Positions 17,801-25,466 of a stretch of DNA of 64,000 bases are shown piece after piece (the first letter of the stretch is position 1; each line of letters starts with the position of its first letter). Made by a program: the position numbers and the translations under genes. The notes below the pieces were generated by a model. That model made no database searches. It was not told the origin of the DNA and was given only the letters and a program-made list of their open reading frames with translations. Origin of the DNA: GCA-003244245 sp963712995 (GTDB lineage Bacteria; Actinomycetota; Actinomycetes; Mycobacteriales; Pseudonocardiaceae); contig CAVQKH010000040.1 in assembly GCA_963712995.1 (NCBI GenBank), positions 83,638 through 147,637 of the forward strand, given 5' to 3'.

Positions 17801-18857
17801 CGATCTCACCCAGCTCACCTGGCGGTAGTGCCCTGGGCTCGCCGTCCGGATCGAGGATCACCACGGAATAGGTGGGCAGCGGGACCCCGATCGTCACCGG
17901 CCGGTCCGGGTGGACCGTCGTCCAGGTCGCGGTGACCGTGGCCTCGGTGGGGCCGTAGACATTGAGGAATCTGCGGTAGGGCTGATGCCACCGGGCGATG
18001 AGGTCCTGCGGGCATGCCTCACCGGAGACCAGCAGGAAGTGCAGACCGGGCAGGTCGTCGTCAAGAGTCGCCAGCAGGGTCGGGACGCAGCACAGCGCTG
18101 TGATCTCGTTCGCCTGGATGAACTCATGAAGCTCAGCTCCCAGCAGGCTGGACCCGCCTGGCTTGGGTACCAGGGTCGCCCCGGCGAGCAGCGGCACCCA
18201 GATCTCCTCGACAGAGAAGTCGAAGGCGATCGTCATGCCTTGGTAGACACGGTCCCACGGATGGATCCCGTAGCACTCAGCCGCGACGCGGACGAAGTTG
18301 CAGATGCCGGCGTGCTCGATCGCCACTCCCTTGGGCCGGCCCGTCGAGCCCGACGTGTAGATGACGTAGCACAACTCGTCGACTGGATCGTCTTTCTCCG
18401 CGGTGGTGAGCCGGTGGTCGTCCTCGGCGGCGATCACCGCCGCGGCCTCGTCGACGCACAGCGGCGTGGCGGGGAGGTCTCGGAGCCGGTCACGCAGGTG
18501 CGACAGCGACAGCACCATGCTCACGCCGGCGTCGCCCAGGATGTAGGTCAACCGATCGGACGGGAAGCCGACGTCCAGCGGCACGTACGCGGCGTTGATC
18601 TTGAGTACGGCCAGCATGCCGACGTAGGAGTGCACGGCGTCGTCGAACAGCAGGGCGATCCGGTCACCGGACCGGGCACCCCGGGCCAGCAGGTGCCGGG
18701 CGAGCTGGTTGGCCCGCGCGTCCAGCTGGTCATAGGTCAGGACGGTGCCGCCGACGTCCACCGCCGGCCAGCCGCAGTGTTGCATCCAGTCGCACCGGTC
18801 CTCGAAAAGGTGATCGAGACGTTCACCGGGCGCCCAGCGGATCGCGTTGCTTGTCAT
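14763..18857 (-). CDS. Pls-like membrane NRPS (adenylation–thiolation–membrane/LbH C-terminal region)
   Basis: 1364 residues, the architecture of ε-poly-lysine synthetase (Pls) and relatives that make homopolymers of basic amino acids. The adenylation domain (about 10–510) shows YTSGSTGRPKGVAIEH, FDFSVEEIW, NVYGPTEATV, YRTGDLGRINDDGEIEYHGR, KIRGYRIEL and a SDKADRKNLP lysine motif. The thiolation domain (about 545–600) has the phosphopantetheine Ser in ELGASSLL. The rest alternates membrane helices with left-handed β-helix acyltransferase-like segments (for example GRGVVIFSRIVPVCTDLLTIG, VGAGCTVG-type turns). The adjacent decayed diaminobutyrate aminotransferase hints at a basic amino acid substrate. 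Alternative: another Pls/PosA-type product. Confidence 0.85.
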   Translation of the reverse strand: MTSNAIRWAPGERLDHLFEDRCDWMQHCGWPAVDVGGTVLTYDQLDARANQLARHLLARGARSGDRIALLFDDAVHSYVGMLAVLKINAAYVPLDVGFPSDRLTYILGDAGVSMVLSLSHLRDRLRDLPATPLCVDEAAAVIAAEDDHRLTTAEKDDPVDELCYVIYTSGSTGRPKGVAIEHAGICNFVRVAAECYGIHPWDRVYQGMTIAFDFSVEEIWVPLLAGATLVPKPGGSSLLGAELHEFIQANEITALCCVPTLLATLDDDLPGLHFLLVSGEACPQDLIARWHQPYRRFLNVYGPTEATVTATWTTVHPDRPVTIGVPLPTYSVVILDPDGEPRALPPGELGEIGIAGIGLARGYLNRDDLTDRAFIPDFLGIDNNPSGRIYRTGDLGRINDDGEIEYHGRIDTQVKIRGYRIELTEIESVLLQVPGIAQAVVDTYEPEPGTVELVAYYSRRADTAAAALNQQEIYEYLRGRLPRYMVPVYFEELVVIPMLPSDKADRKNLPAPSGRWSPAGGHAYVGPTTDTEKLLADALARSLCLEHVSIESHFFDELGASSLLMAQFCAQVRKQTGLPPVSMRDVYLYPTIRSLAAFLGDTDGGPVADAGPTAPPRVPSPRQPAPAGSSPVLCGALQLLAFLGVSYLGALVFAVGFEWVRAGHGIVDTYLRSSAFACASFVAACAVPILAKWVLVGRWKPQQIPIWSLAYVRFWLVKTLIRLSPWALFVGSPLYVLYLRALGAEIGRGVVIFSRIVPVCTDLLTIGDNTIIRKDSSFTAYRAHAGCIQLGPVTLGNDVVVGEESTLDIFTSMGDGAQLGHSSSLHPGQNVPAAQRWHGSPARRTDVDYRAAHAARCGTLRKVLYSCAQLLSVGVLIGPLAIVIAVTMLTEFPLLANLLGPGHSMATWTFYRDAMVVALVLYFGIVLIGLAIVTTVPRLLNLAIKPDTVYLLYGFRYWIHRMVARLTNSKFYMKLFGDSSYIVYYLRCQGYDLSRVEQTGSNFGNELKHDNPYLSSVGTGTMLSDGVSIINANFSSTSFRVSRVSLGAGSFFGNNIAYPSGGRTGDNCLVATKAMIPIDGEIREGVGLLGSPCFEIPRSVQGGAVSDHLPSGDELRRRLAAKNKYNLATIGWYLIVRWIRFFGFVLLTLAAVDLYHWFGLSVIPMTVLATLLFNVSHAVLVERAVARFRSLRPQLCSIYDPYYWWHERLWKLEAAVPFRGTPFNSLIWRLLGVRIGRRVFDDGCYIPEKTLVTIGDGCTLNASSVIQCHSQEEGIFKSDRTVIGAGCTVGINAFVHYGVTMGDGAVLDAGAFLMKGEEIEPRARWWGNPAHEVRHTGGTGWRHTAREGDTDEMGTRRSSAASTR

Positions 18858-18891
18858 GGTGGCAATCCCCCTCGGAACAGGCTGTTGTCGA

Positions 18892-19457
18892 TCATCTGGT
18901 CGGCAGTGGCGGCCCTGGCGATGGCGGGACCGATGGGCAGCACTCCCGAAGGGCGGCGAGGAGAATCGCGCACGCGGTGTCGATGACGTCGGCGGTCACG
19001 TTGAGCGGTGGCAACATCCGCACCACACAGTCGTCACGACCACCGAGCTCGACGATCAACCCCCGGTGCAACGCCGCCGACTGGATCCGGCTGGCTAGCT
19101 CACCGCACGGTTGCCCGCTGCGCGGGTCAGCGAGCTCGATGCCCCACATCAGTCCCCGGCCGCGCACTTCGCGCACCCACGGGTTGCTCTGCAGCCCGGC
19201 GAGCGCCTGGGAGATCTGCTCACCGCGCCGACGCACGTTGCCCAGCACGTCGTCCCGGCGGAAGATCCGGATCGTCTCAACCCCGGCCGCGAAGGCGAGG
19301 TAGCATCTGCTATTGCGATCGGGAGGTGCCGCGGGTAAGCCCTGGCATTGGATTCTCTGGTGTTCTGCCTGGCGAGGAGTTCCGCCGAGTGCGGTCCCGG
19401 CAGCTCGCCGTGAACGTACGGATGGTTCACCATATCTTGCTGAATGGGCGCAGCCAT
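18892..19457 (-). pseudogene. Diaminobutyrate–2-oxoglutarate aminotransferase remnant (internal deletion)
   Basis: The N-terminal fragment (19457 down to about 19311) reads GPHSAELLARQNTRESNARA then YPRHLPIAIA, the start of a class III diaminobutyrate aminotransferase. After a deletion of most of the enzyme, including the PLP lysine, and a change of frame, the C-terminal part resumes at about 19300: YLAFAAGVETIRIF, VLGNVRRRGEQISQAL and VREVRGRGLMWGIELADP. The stop lies 35 bases before the Pls-like gene, same strand. When intact it would have supplied 2,4-diaminobutyrate, a plausible monomer for that synthetase. Confidence 0.75.
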
Positions 19458-19754
19458 GACTCTCCAAAGAAATGTGGATATCCCGACTCAATACCGCCGG
19501 TAATCGCCGAACAGAGCAGACGTGGCACGCCGGACTGCCGACAATCCGGATGATCGGCTAGCGCCAGCAAGAATGCTGGATCCCTCGGTGCCGGTCATCA
19601 TCTCCAGGGGGCATCTTCTGGGTACCCCAGTTCCCGCAGCTACGCTAAGTTAGATGATGTACACGGAACGTTATCTACATCCGTGGTATGACGGTGGCGC
19701 CCCATCATGGCTTGCGCGCCACGGCGCCGTAGGCGTCAAGCGGGGGCTGAGAGA

Positions 19755-20684
19755 TCAGCTGGCGAGGAAATCGTCGATGGAGTGGCGCAGGCCGGGGATG
19801 TCCAGGCCGTGGGCGGCGTCGTGCTCAGCTGTGGTGCCGTAGCGGCGCAGCTCGGCCTGGGCCACGCCGAGGGTGAGTAGGCGGTGGCGTATCCCGCGCA
19901 GCGCGTGGGTTACCGGGGCGGTGGAGGTGCCGGTGAGGTAGGGCTCGACGATGACGACGTCGGGTTCGGTGAGGGTGGCGCGCAGCCCGTCGGCGTCGAA
20001 CGGGCGGACGGTGGCGGCGTAGAGCACGGTGAGGTCGCGGTGCGCGGTGGCGGCGAGCACCCGATCGGCCATCGGACCCACCGCAACGACGGTGCCGCTG
20101 TTGCCGTGGCGGAGCACGCTCATCCGGCCAGCTGCCACGTCGTGCGGGTGAGCGTTCCCGCTGTTGTCCAAGCGCAGGTAGACCCGGTCCTGTCCGGTCA
20201 CGGCCTGGCGCAACAGGGTGTCGAGCTCGGCCGGGTGGCCGGGTACGTGCACGGTCCACCCGTCCAGGGTGTCGAGCAGGGCGACGTCACGGTGCCCGAA
20301 ATGGGTCTGGCCCCCGGCCGGCCACCCGTACGAGCCGCCCGCGCTGACCAGCACCGCGCCGACGCCCTGGTGCCCCAGATCGAGCTTGACCTGCTCAAAG
20401 GGTCGCTCGATCAAAAACGGCGGGAAGGTGTGCACGATCGGGCGCATCCCGCTCAGCGCCAGCCCGCCGGCCACGCCCAGCAGCAGCTGCTCGCGGATGC
20501 CCACGTTGATCACACGGTCGGCCACCGGTGCGGTGGCCACCGGGTCAAGGTAGCCGGCCCCGATCTCGGCCAGTACCAGCGCGAGCTGGGGGTGCTCGGC
20601 CAGCAACTCGGGCACCAGCCGGTAGAAACGCTCGCGCTGATCCTCGGCAGCGACGGCGCTGAGGGGCGCGACGGTGGCGGTCAT
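19755..20684 (-). CDS. Transketolase-like, C-terminal subunit (pyrimidine-binding + C domain)
   Basis: 309 residues, the second half of a split transketolase. The pyrimidine-binding domain shows VINVGIREQLLLGVAGGLAL (catalytic Glu in IREQ) and SYGWPAGGQTHFGHRDVALL. The C-terminal domain has LRHGNSGTVVAVGPMADRVL and VVIVEPYLTGT. It starts at GTG/ATG 20684, overlapping the N-terminal subunit by four bases, so the two chains are translationally coupled and should form one thiamine-diphosphate site together. The substrate is not evident; the context (Pls-like locus, resistance gene) does not settle it. Confidence 0.88.
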   Translation of the reverse strand: MTATVAPLSAVAAEDQRERFYRLVPELLAEHPQLALVLAEIGAGYLDPVATAPVADRVINVGIREQLLLGVAGGLALSGMRPIVHTFPPFLIERPFEQVKLDLGHQGVGAVLVSAGGSYGWPAGGQTHFGHRDVALLDTLDGWTVHVPGHPAELDTLLRQAVTGQDRVYLRLDNSGNAHPHDVAAGRMSVLRHGNSGTVVAVGPMADRVLAATAHRDLTVLYAATVRPFDADGLRATLTEPDVVIVEPYLTGTSTAPVTHALRGIRHRLLTLGVAQAELRRYGTTAEHDAAHGLDIPGLRHSIDDFLAS

Positions 20685-21379
20685 GAGGTCTCCCTGGGCT
20701 CGACATGGGCGATGAGGGCCAACGGCCGTTGGTGTCCGGCGGTGAACGCCCGGCGCAGCGCTTCGTGGTCGCGGCCGTCCACGTCGGTGGTTGCCCAGCC
20801 TTCGACGGCGAAGCGGGCCGCGATCCCGCCGGGCCAGCCCAGCCCGGCCGAGCTGTTGTCGATCACCACCGCGGTGAGCCGGTCGAGCCGGGCCCGTCCG
20901 GCGAACTGAATGGCCTCCGCGTTGCTGCCCTCCTCCAGCTCAGCGTCACCCACCAGCACCACCACGCGGGACGAGGTGCGCCCGGTGAGTCGAAGCCCGA
21001 GCGCGGTACCCACCGCCAGGCCCAACCCATGGCCCAGTGAGCCGGACCCGATCTCCACCCCGGGCACCAGCGTGCCGTCGGGATGGAATCCGAGCGGGGA
21101 GTCGAATTCACCGAAGCGGTCCAGCTGCTCCGGGATGAGGAACCCGTGCGCGGCCAACACCGCGTAATACGCCATGGGGCCGTGGCCCTTGGACAGCAGG
21201 AACCTGTCCCGATCCGGATCATCAGGGTCTGCCGCATCCACCCGCAACACATGGCGGTAGAGCACCCACAACACATCGAGGGTGGAGGTGGCACTGAACC
21301 CGTGCTTCTCATCACCAGTCATCCGGGTCATCAACGCGGGCACCTGCGAATAGGACAGTAAATCCGTCATGCCCTCCAT
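20681..21379 (-). CDS. Transketolase-like, N-terminal subunit (TPP-binding)
   Basis: 232 residues. The TPP-binding domain is recognised from LLSKGHGPMAYYAVLAAHGF, GSLGHGLGLAVGTALG and the GDAELEEGSNAEAIQFAG / VIDNSSAGLG metal-diphosphate motif (GDxxxxEG…N). GAGG lies seven bases before ATG 21379; ATG 21370 with GGAGGG immediately upstream is an alternative. First gene of the pair, divergent from the acetyltransferase at 21509. Confidence 0.9.
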   Translation of the reverse strand: MEGMTDLLSYSQVPALMTRMTGDEKHGFSATSTLDVLWVLYRHVLRVDAADPDDPDRDRFLLSKGHGPMAYYAVLAAHGFLIPEQLDRFGEFDSPLGFHPDGTLVPGVEIGSGSLGHGLGLAVGTALGLRLTGRTSSRVVVLVGDAELEEGSNAEAIQFAGRARLDRLTAVVIDNSSAGLGWPGGIAARFAVEGWATTDVDGRDHEALRRAFTAGHQRPLALIAHVEPRETS

Positions 21380-21508
21380 ACTCGAACCTCAAGCATGGTT
21401 GATGTCAAGGCTTGAGTTCTCGCATCGGCCCGGATCCGGATTGATCGACGCTTGAAACCAGGCGGGTGTACAGGACTCCAGCGCATGTCTCGACGCAGGA
21501 TGGGCGGT

Positions 21509-22042
21509 ATGGCTGACGTACAGAGCGTCCACACCGCCTGGTTGAGCCCCGAGGAGCGACACGCGATCCGGGCCCTGCTCGACGAGGCATTCGACGAAGA
21601 CATCACCGACGACGACTACGAGCATGCGCTCGGTGGCGTGCATGCCCTGGTCTGGGAAGATCGAAATCTGATCGGGCACGGCTCAGTGATCATGCGGCGG
21701 CTGCTGCATCGTGGGCGGGCACTGCGGACCGGCTATGTCGAGGGCGTCGCGGTGCGCTCGGACCGGCGCCGTCGGGGACACGGCACCGCTGTGATGACGG
21801 CGCTGGAGCGGGTGATCCGCGGCGGGTACGAGATCGGCGCGCTGGGCGCCTCCGACGAGGGCGCGGACTTCTACGCCGCACGAGGCTGGCAGCTGTGGAC
21901 GGGTACGGCTTCGGTGATCACACCTGGTGGGATCGAGCGCACCGAGGCCGAGGAGGGCTGCATCTACGTGTTGCCGGTGACCGTGGAGTTGGCGCCAGCG
22001 GGTGATCTGGCGTGTGATTGGCGCAGCGGCGACGTCTGGTAA
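21509..22042 (+). CDS. Aminoglycoside 2'-N-acetyltransferase, AAC(2')-I family
   Basis: GNAT enzyme of 177 residues that resembles mycobacterial AAC(2')-Ic along its length. Matches include EHALGGVHALVWE, GHGSVIMRRLLHRGRALRTG, YVEGVAVRSDRRRRGHG (acetyl-CoA loop), VIRGGYEIGALGASD, YAARGWQLW and the C-terminal CDWRSGDVW. Such enzymes acetylate the 2' amino group of gentamicin-class aminoglycosides and are usually chromosomal in actinobacteria. The real physiological substrate may differ. Transcribed away from the transketolase pair. Confidence 0.9.
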   Translation: MADVQSVHTAWLSPEERHAIRALLDEAFDEDITDDDYEHALGGVHALVWEDRNLIGHGSVIMRRLLHRGRALRTGYVEGVAVRSDRRRRGHGTAVMTALERVIRGGYEIGALGASDEGADFYAARGWQLWTGTASVITPGGIERTEAEEGCIYVLPVTVELAPAGDLACDWRSGDVW

Positions 22043-22070
22043 CCGCTGATCCGATGCCACCGTACGGTGG

Positions 22071-22319
22071 TGGGACACCCAGTCTTCGGAGTTCTACGCG
22101 ACGGTCTTCGATGCGCGCATCGGACCCACCCGGGAGCACGGGCCCGGCGAGACGATGACCCTGATCGAGATCGGCCCGGCCACCCAGCTGAACATCGTCG
22201 TGATCGACGGCAACACCGAGGCCGATCGCCAGACCCCGATGTACTCACGGCCGCCGGATCCCCTGTCCGAGACGATCGGCGAGCCAACGGGCCTCCAGCA
22301 GTGTAGCACTTCGGAATAA
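22071..22319 (+). pseudogene. VOC/glyoxalase-fold fragment
   Basis: An open stretch in one frame reads WDTQSSEFYATVFDARIGPT, then HGPGETMTLIEIGPATQLNI and NTEADRQTPMYSR, which resembles a half VOC domain. It has no start codon context and ends in the vapB promoter region, so it looks like a gene remnant. Recognition is from pattern only. Confidence 0.4.
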
Positions 22320-22330
22320 AAGTGATACAC
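22301..22330. promoter_or_regulatory. vapBC promoter with overlapping inverted-repeat operator
   Basis: GTGTAGCACTT (22301–22311) and AAGTGATACAC (22320–22330) are an 11-bp inverted repeat with one mismatch. The -10-like TACACT (22326–22331) overlaps the right arm and ends six bases before the vapB GTG, so the transcript is probably leaderless. An operator over the -10 fits toxin–antitoxin autoregulation. Confidence 0.55.
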
Positions 22331-22337
22331 TACAGCG

Positions 22338-22601
22338 GTGCCGACCACGCGACCGCGACATTTCGTGACTGAGACAGACGACCTCGCTCAGGCTCTGGAT
22401 GCGGCCGCCTCCCGGTGGCCTGGCTTGAGTCGCCCGCAGTTGCTGGTGCGCCTGGCACTGAAAGGTCATCACGCAGCACAGAAGGAGCATGACGAACGGC
22501 GTCGCCGCAGGCTGGCAGCCGTTCGGGAACACAGCGGACTGCTCACTGGCGCATACGGACCCGACTACCTGCAGCGGCTCCGCGATGAGTGGCCCTCGTG
22601 A
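22338..22601 (+). CDS. VapB-type antitoxin
   Basis: 87 residues, starting at GTG 22338. It reads TRPRHFVTETDDLAQALDAA, then SRPQLLVRLALKGH, an RHH-like region, followed by a charged helix and a C-terminal DYLQRLRDEWPS. It overlaps the PIN toxin by four bases (GTGA), the classical antitoxin–toxin arrangement. It should bind and neutralise the toxin and repress the promoter upstream. Confidence 0.75.
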   Translation: MPTTRPRHFVTETDDLAQALDAAASRWPGLSRPQLLVRLALKGHHAAQKEHDERRRRRLAAVREHSGLLTGAYGPDYLQRLRDEWPS

Positions 22602-22984
22602 TCCTGTTGGATGCCAGCGTCCTCATCGCCTACCTGGACGGTGCAGACAGCCACCATGCGGCTGCGGAAAGGCTGCTCGCTCAGGCGATCGAGGACGAGC
22701 TCGCGGCTAACACGCTGACACTGGCCGAGGTGCTCGTCGTGCCCGCCCGGGACGGCCGCCTGGATGCTGTCCGGACAGCCCTTCGCGACCTCGAGGTGCA
22801 GGAGCTCCCATTTCCCGCGGACTCAGCCGTCAGACTTGCTCAGCTACGCGCGAATACGGGGCTGAAGATGCCGGATTGCTGCGTTCTGCTGGCTGCTGAA
22901 GACGTAGGCGCGTGTGTTGCAAGCTTCGACGATCGGCTCGTCAAGGCTGCCGAGGCCCGGGAACTGCGGGTTCTGCGTCATTAG
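22598..22984 (+). CDS. VapC-type PIN-domain ribonuclease toxin
   Basis: 128 residues. PIN acidic residues are visible in VILLDASVLIAYLD (first Asp), LTLAEVLV (Glu), KMPDCCVLLAAED (Asp) and ASFDDRLVKAA (Asp). The GTG at 22598 overlaps the antitoxin stop; GTG 22589 is an alternative. Expected to be an Mg2+-dependent endoribonuclease held in check by the antitoxin. Its stop overlaps the convergent yqgE stop by four bases. Confidence 0.85.
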   Translation: MILLDASVLIAYLDGADSHHAAAERLLAQAIEDELAANTLTLAEVLVVPARDGRLDAVRTALRDLEVQELPFPADSAVRLAQLRANTGLKMPDCCVLLAAEDVGACVASFDDRLVKAAEARELRVLRH

Positions 22985-23553
22985 TTCAGGGCCGGATCGG
23001 TGGGATAGGTGGCCAGCAGCGCCAGCGGTAGGCCCTGGCGGCGCAGGATCCGGCTCCACAGGTCGGTGCCGGGCGGCGCCAGCACGTCCTCGGGCAGGGC
23101 GGGGACCACGACCCAGTTCCCGCCGTCGATCTCGGTGGCCAGCTGACCGGGACTCCAACCGGCGTACCCGGCGAACACCCGCAGCCCGCGCAGTCGAGGG
23201 GCCATCAGGTCCGGGTCGGCGTCCAGGTCGACCAGGGCCAGCGATCCGCGTACTTTGATCATGCCTGCGGTGTGCTCGGCGTCCACTCCGGCCGGTAGCG
23301 CCGCCACGCACAGCGCCGCGCGGCGCTGCATCGGGCCGCCGACGTAGAGCGCCCCCGGCACGGTGGCGTGCGGACTCCACGACGGCAGCACGTCGCGCAC
23401 CGTCACCTCGCTGGGCCGGTTGAGCACGACGCCGACCGTGCCCGCGGCTTGGTGCTCGATAATCAGCACGACGGTGCGGTGAAAGTTGGGATCCCGCAGC
23501 CTGGGGGCGGCGACCAGCGCCGATCCCGATTCGACCAGGTTCACTGTGCTCAC
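22981..23553 (-). CDS. YqgE/AlgH family protein (DUF179)
   Basis: 190 residues from GTG 23553 (VSTVNLVESGSALVAAPRLR). DUF179 motifs: DPNFHRTVVLIIEH, GTVGVVLNRPSE, LYVGGPMQRRAALCVAAL, VRVFAGYAGWSPGQL-type core, and WVVVPALPEDV. Widely conserved with no settled biochemical role. Homologues occur in the mycobacterial oriC region as well. Confidence 0.92.
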   Translation of the reverse strand: MSTVNLVESGSALVAAPRLRDPNFHRTVVLIIEHQAAGTVGVVLNRPSEVTVRDVLPSWSPHATVPGALYVGGPMQRRAALCVAALPAGVDAEHTAGMIKVRGSLALVDLDADPDLMAPRLRGLRVFAGYAGWSPGQLATEIDGGNWVVVPALPEDVLAPPGTDLWSRILRRQGLPLALLATYPTDPALN

Positions 23554-23640
23554 CTCGCGGGGTTGTTGGTGCCCCACCCCATCGTCTCGCATCTCACATG
23601 GGTGACAACAAGCCGCCCTAGGGCACTAGCCTGCTTGCTC

Positions 23641-25140
23641 GTGACGTCGCTGCAGACCCAGACTCGCGCCAGTGTGACCGACCTGCATGGGGTGCGACGA
23701 CTGCTCGGCACCCCCGGATTCGGCCGGTTGTTGACGTCCCGCTTCGCCGCGCAGTGGGGCGACGGGTTCTTCCAGGCCGGGTTGGGCGGCGCGGTGCTGT
23801 TCAACCCGGAGCGCGAGGCAACCCCGATGGCGATCGCCGCCGCGCTGGCGGTGCTGCTGCTGCCCTACTCGCTGGTGGGACCCTTTGCTGGGGCGCTGCT
23901 GGATCGCTGGGATCGGCGCCGGATCCTCGTTTTCGCGAACCTGTTGCGTGGCATCCCGATCCTGCTGGTGGCGTTAGCGGTCGGGCTGGGGGTCGTCGGA
24001 CCGGCGCTGTATCTCGGGGCGTTGCTGGTGACCGGGTTGAGCCGGTTCGTGCTGGCCGGGCTCTCCGCGGGGTTGCCCCACGTCGCGCCACCAGGGCACC
24101 TGGTGCAGGCCAACGCGCTGGCCGCCACGGTCGGCTCGGCGTTCAGCATCGCAGGCGGGGTCTGCGCGATCGGGCTGCGCGGCCTGATCGGGTCGGGCAA
24201 CACCGGCTCGGCGTGGGTGACGGCCGGCGCCGTGCTGGGATCACTGGTCGCCGCGGTGATCGCCACCGGTTTTCATCGCGGCCAACTGGGCCCCGATCAC
24301 ACCGACCTGAGCTGCCAGGCCACCCGCGCGGTCGCCAACGGACTGCGCGACGGCCTGGCCGCAGCGGCCCGGGTGCCCAGCGTTGCCGCGGGCCTGGTGG
24401 CACTCGTCGCGCACCGCCTGTCGTTCGGCATCGCGAGCCTGGTGGCGCTGCTGCTCTACCGCAATTCCTTCTCCTCCCAGGGGCTGCTCCGGGCCGGGCT
24501 CATCGGAGTCGGTGAATTGCTCGCCGCCGGAGCGGCCGGGTTGCTGCTCGCGGGAGTACTCAGCCCGCTGCTGGTGGCCCGCTTCGGTCGGCAGCGCACG
24601 GTCCGCGGGGCCTTGGTGCTGGCCGGAGCAGCACTGCTCGCACTCGGCCTGCCGATGATGATGTCGACGATCCTGGCCGCTGCCTTCGTGCTGGCCACCG
24701 CCGGTCAGGTGGTGAAGCTGAGCCTGGACGCCACCGTGCAGACCGACGTCCCCGATGAGGCCCGGGGTCGGGTGTTCGCGCTCTACGACACGGTGTTCAA
24801 CCTCGGCTACGTACTGGCCCTCACCCTGGCCGCCACCGTCGTACCCCTGGACGGCCGCGCCCCCGAACTCATCCTCGCCGCCGCCGCCATCTACCTCCTG
24901 GCAGTCCCCCTCCACTCCATCATCGACCGCTCCCAGCAGCTAGTCTGGGGGATTTGGAGAACGGACCAGGGGCTGAGGGTCCAGGGGGTGGTTGTGGCCA
25001 GGGTGAGGACATCGGGCCATGGGGCCCACTGGAACTGCATCACCTCGGTGGGGTCGGGGTGCAGCTCGCCCTCGGCCCGGCCGACCAGGACCGGGCAGAA
25101 CTCGTTCTCCACCACGCCGTCGGGGGCCACTGCCCGGTAG
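23641..25140 (+). CDS. MFS transporter with C-terminal run-on over idi
   Basis: Major facilitator of about 12 membrane helices. GTG 23641 starts VTSLQTQTRASVTDLHGVRR; then FAAQWGDGFFQAGLGGAVLF and GPFAGALLDRWDRRRIL, the helix 2–3 loop motif. Late helices include FNLGYVLALTLAATVVPLDG. The natural end appears to be near 24940, after PLHSIIDRS; from there the frame runs another 65 or so residues with no homology, over the antisense idi gene. Substrate unknown; drug or metabolite export is usual for this group. Confidence 0.85.
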   Translation: MTSLQTQTRASVTDLHGVRRLLGTPGFGRLLTSRFAAQWGDGFFQAGLGGAVLFNPEREATPMAIAAALAVLLLPYSLVGPFAGALLDRWDRRRILVFANLLRGIPILLVALAVGLGVVGPALYLGALLVTGLSRFVLAGLSAGLPHVAPPGHLVQANALAATVGSAFSIAGGVCAIGLRGLIGSGNTGSAWVTAGAVLGSLVAAVIATGFHRGQLGPDHTDLSCQATRAVANGLRDGLAAAARVPSVAAGLVALVAHRLSFGIASLVALLLYRNSFSSQGLLRAGLIGVGELLAAGAAGLLLAGVLSPLLVARFGRQRTVRGALVLAGAALLALGLPMMMSTILAAAFVLATAGQVVKLSLDATVQTDVPDEARGRVFALYDTVFNLGYVLALTLAATVVPLDGRAPELILAAAAIYLLAVPLHSIIDRSQQLVWGIWRTDQGLRVQGVVVARVRTSGHGAHWNCITSVGSGCSSPSARPTRTGQNSFSTTPSGATAR

Positions 25141-25463
25141 CTGAAGTCGGGCAGGACCACCTCCGGGTCGGTCAGTTGCAAACCCAGTTCCTCAGCCAAC
25201 CGCCGGCCCGCCGCTGCCACCAGCGACTCACCAGGCAACGGGTGCCCGCAGCAGGTGTTCGTCCACACCCCGGGCCAGGTCTTCTTGCTGACGGCGCGGC
25301 GGGTCATCAGCACCCGGCCGGCGTCGTCGAACAGGTAGCAGGAAAACGCCAGGTGCAACGGCGTCGCGGTGTGATGAACCTGCGACTTGGGCAGCTGCCC
25401 GATAGGGCGGTGTTGCTCGTCGAGCAGGACGACCGGAGCGTCGTCGGCAGGTTCAGTGGTCAC
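24891..25463 (-). CDS. idi: Isopentenyl-diphosphate delta-isomerase, type I
   Basis: Interconverts IPP and DMAPP for isoprenoid synthesis. It has 190 residues with NUDIX fold and both active-site landmarks: TNTCCGHPLPGES (catalytic Cys) and VVENEFCPVLVG (catalytic Glu). LHLAFSCYLFDDAGRVLMTRR is the usual N-terminal part. The expected family end is around SPWSVLQIP; about 18 extra residues run on into the MFS gene's 3' end, giving a 250-base tail-to-tail overlap. Confidence 0.93.
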   Translation of the reverse strand: MTTEPADDAPVVLLDEQHRPIGQLPKSQVHHTATPLHLAFSCYLFDDAGRVLMTRRAVSKKTWPGVWTNTCCGHPLPGESLVAAAGRRLAEELGLQLTDPEVVLPDFSYRAVAPDGVVENEFCPVLVGRAEGELHPDPTEVMQFQWAPWPDVLTLATTTPWTLSPWSVLQIPQTSCWERSMMEWRGTARR

Positions 25464-25466
25464 AGG

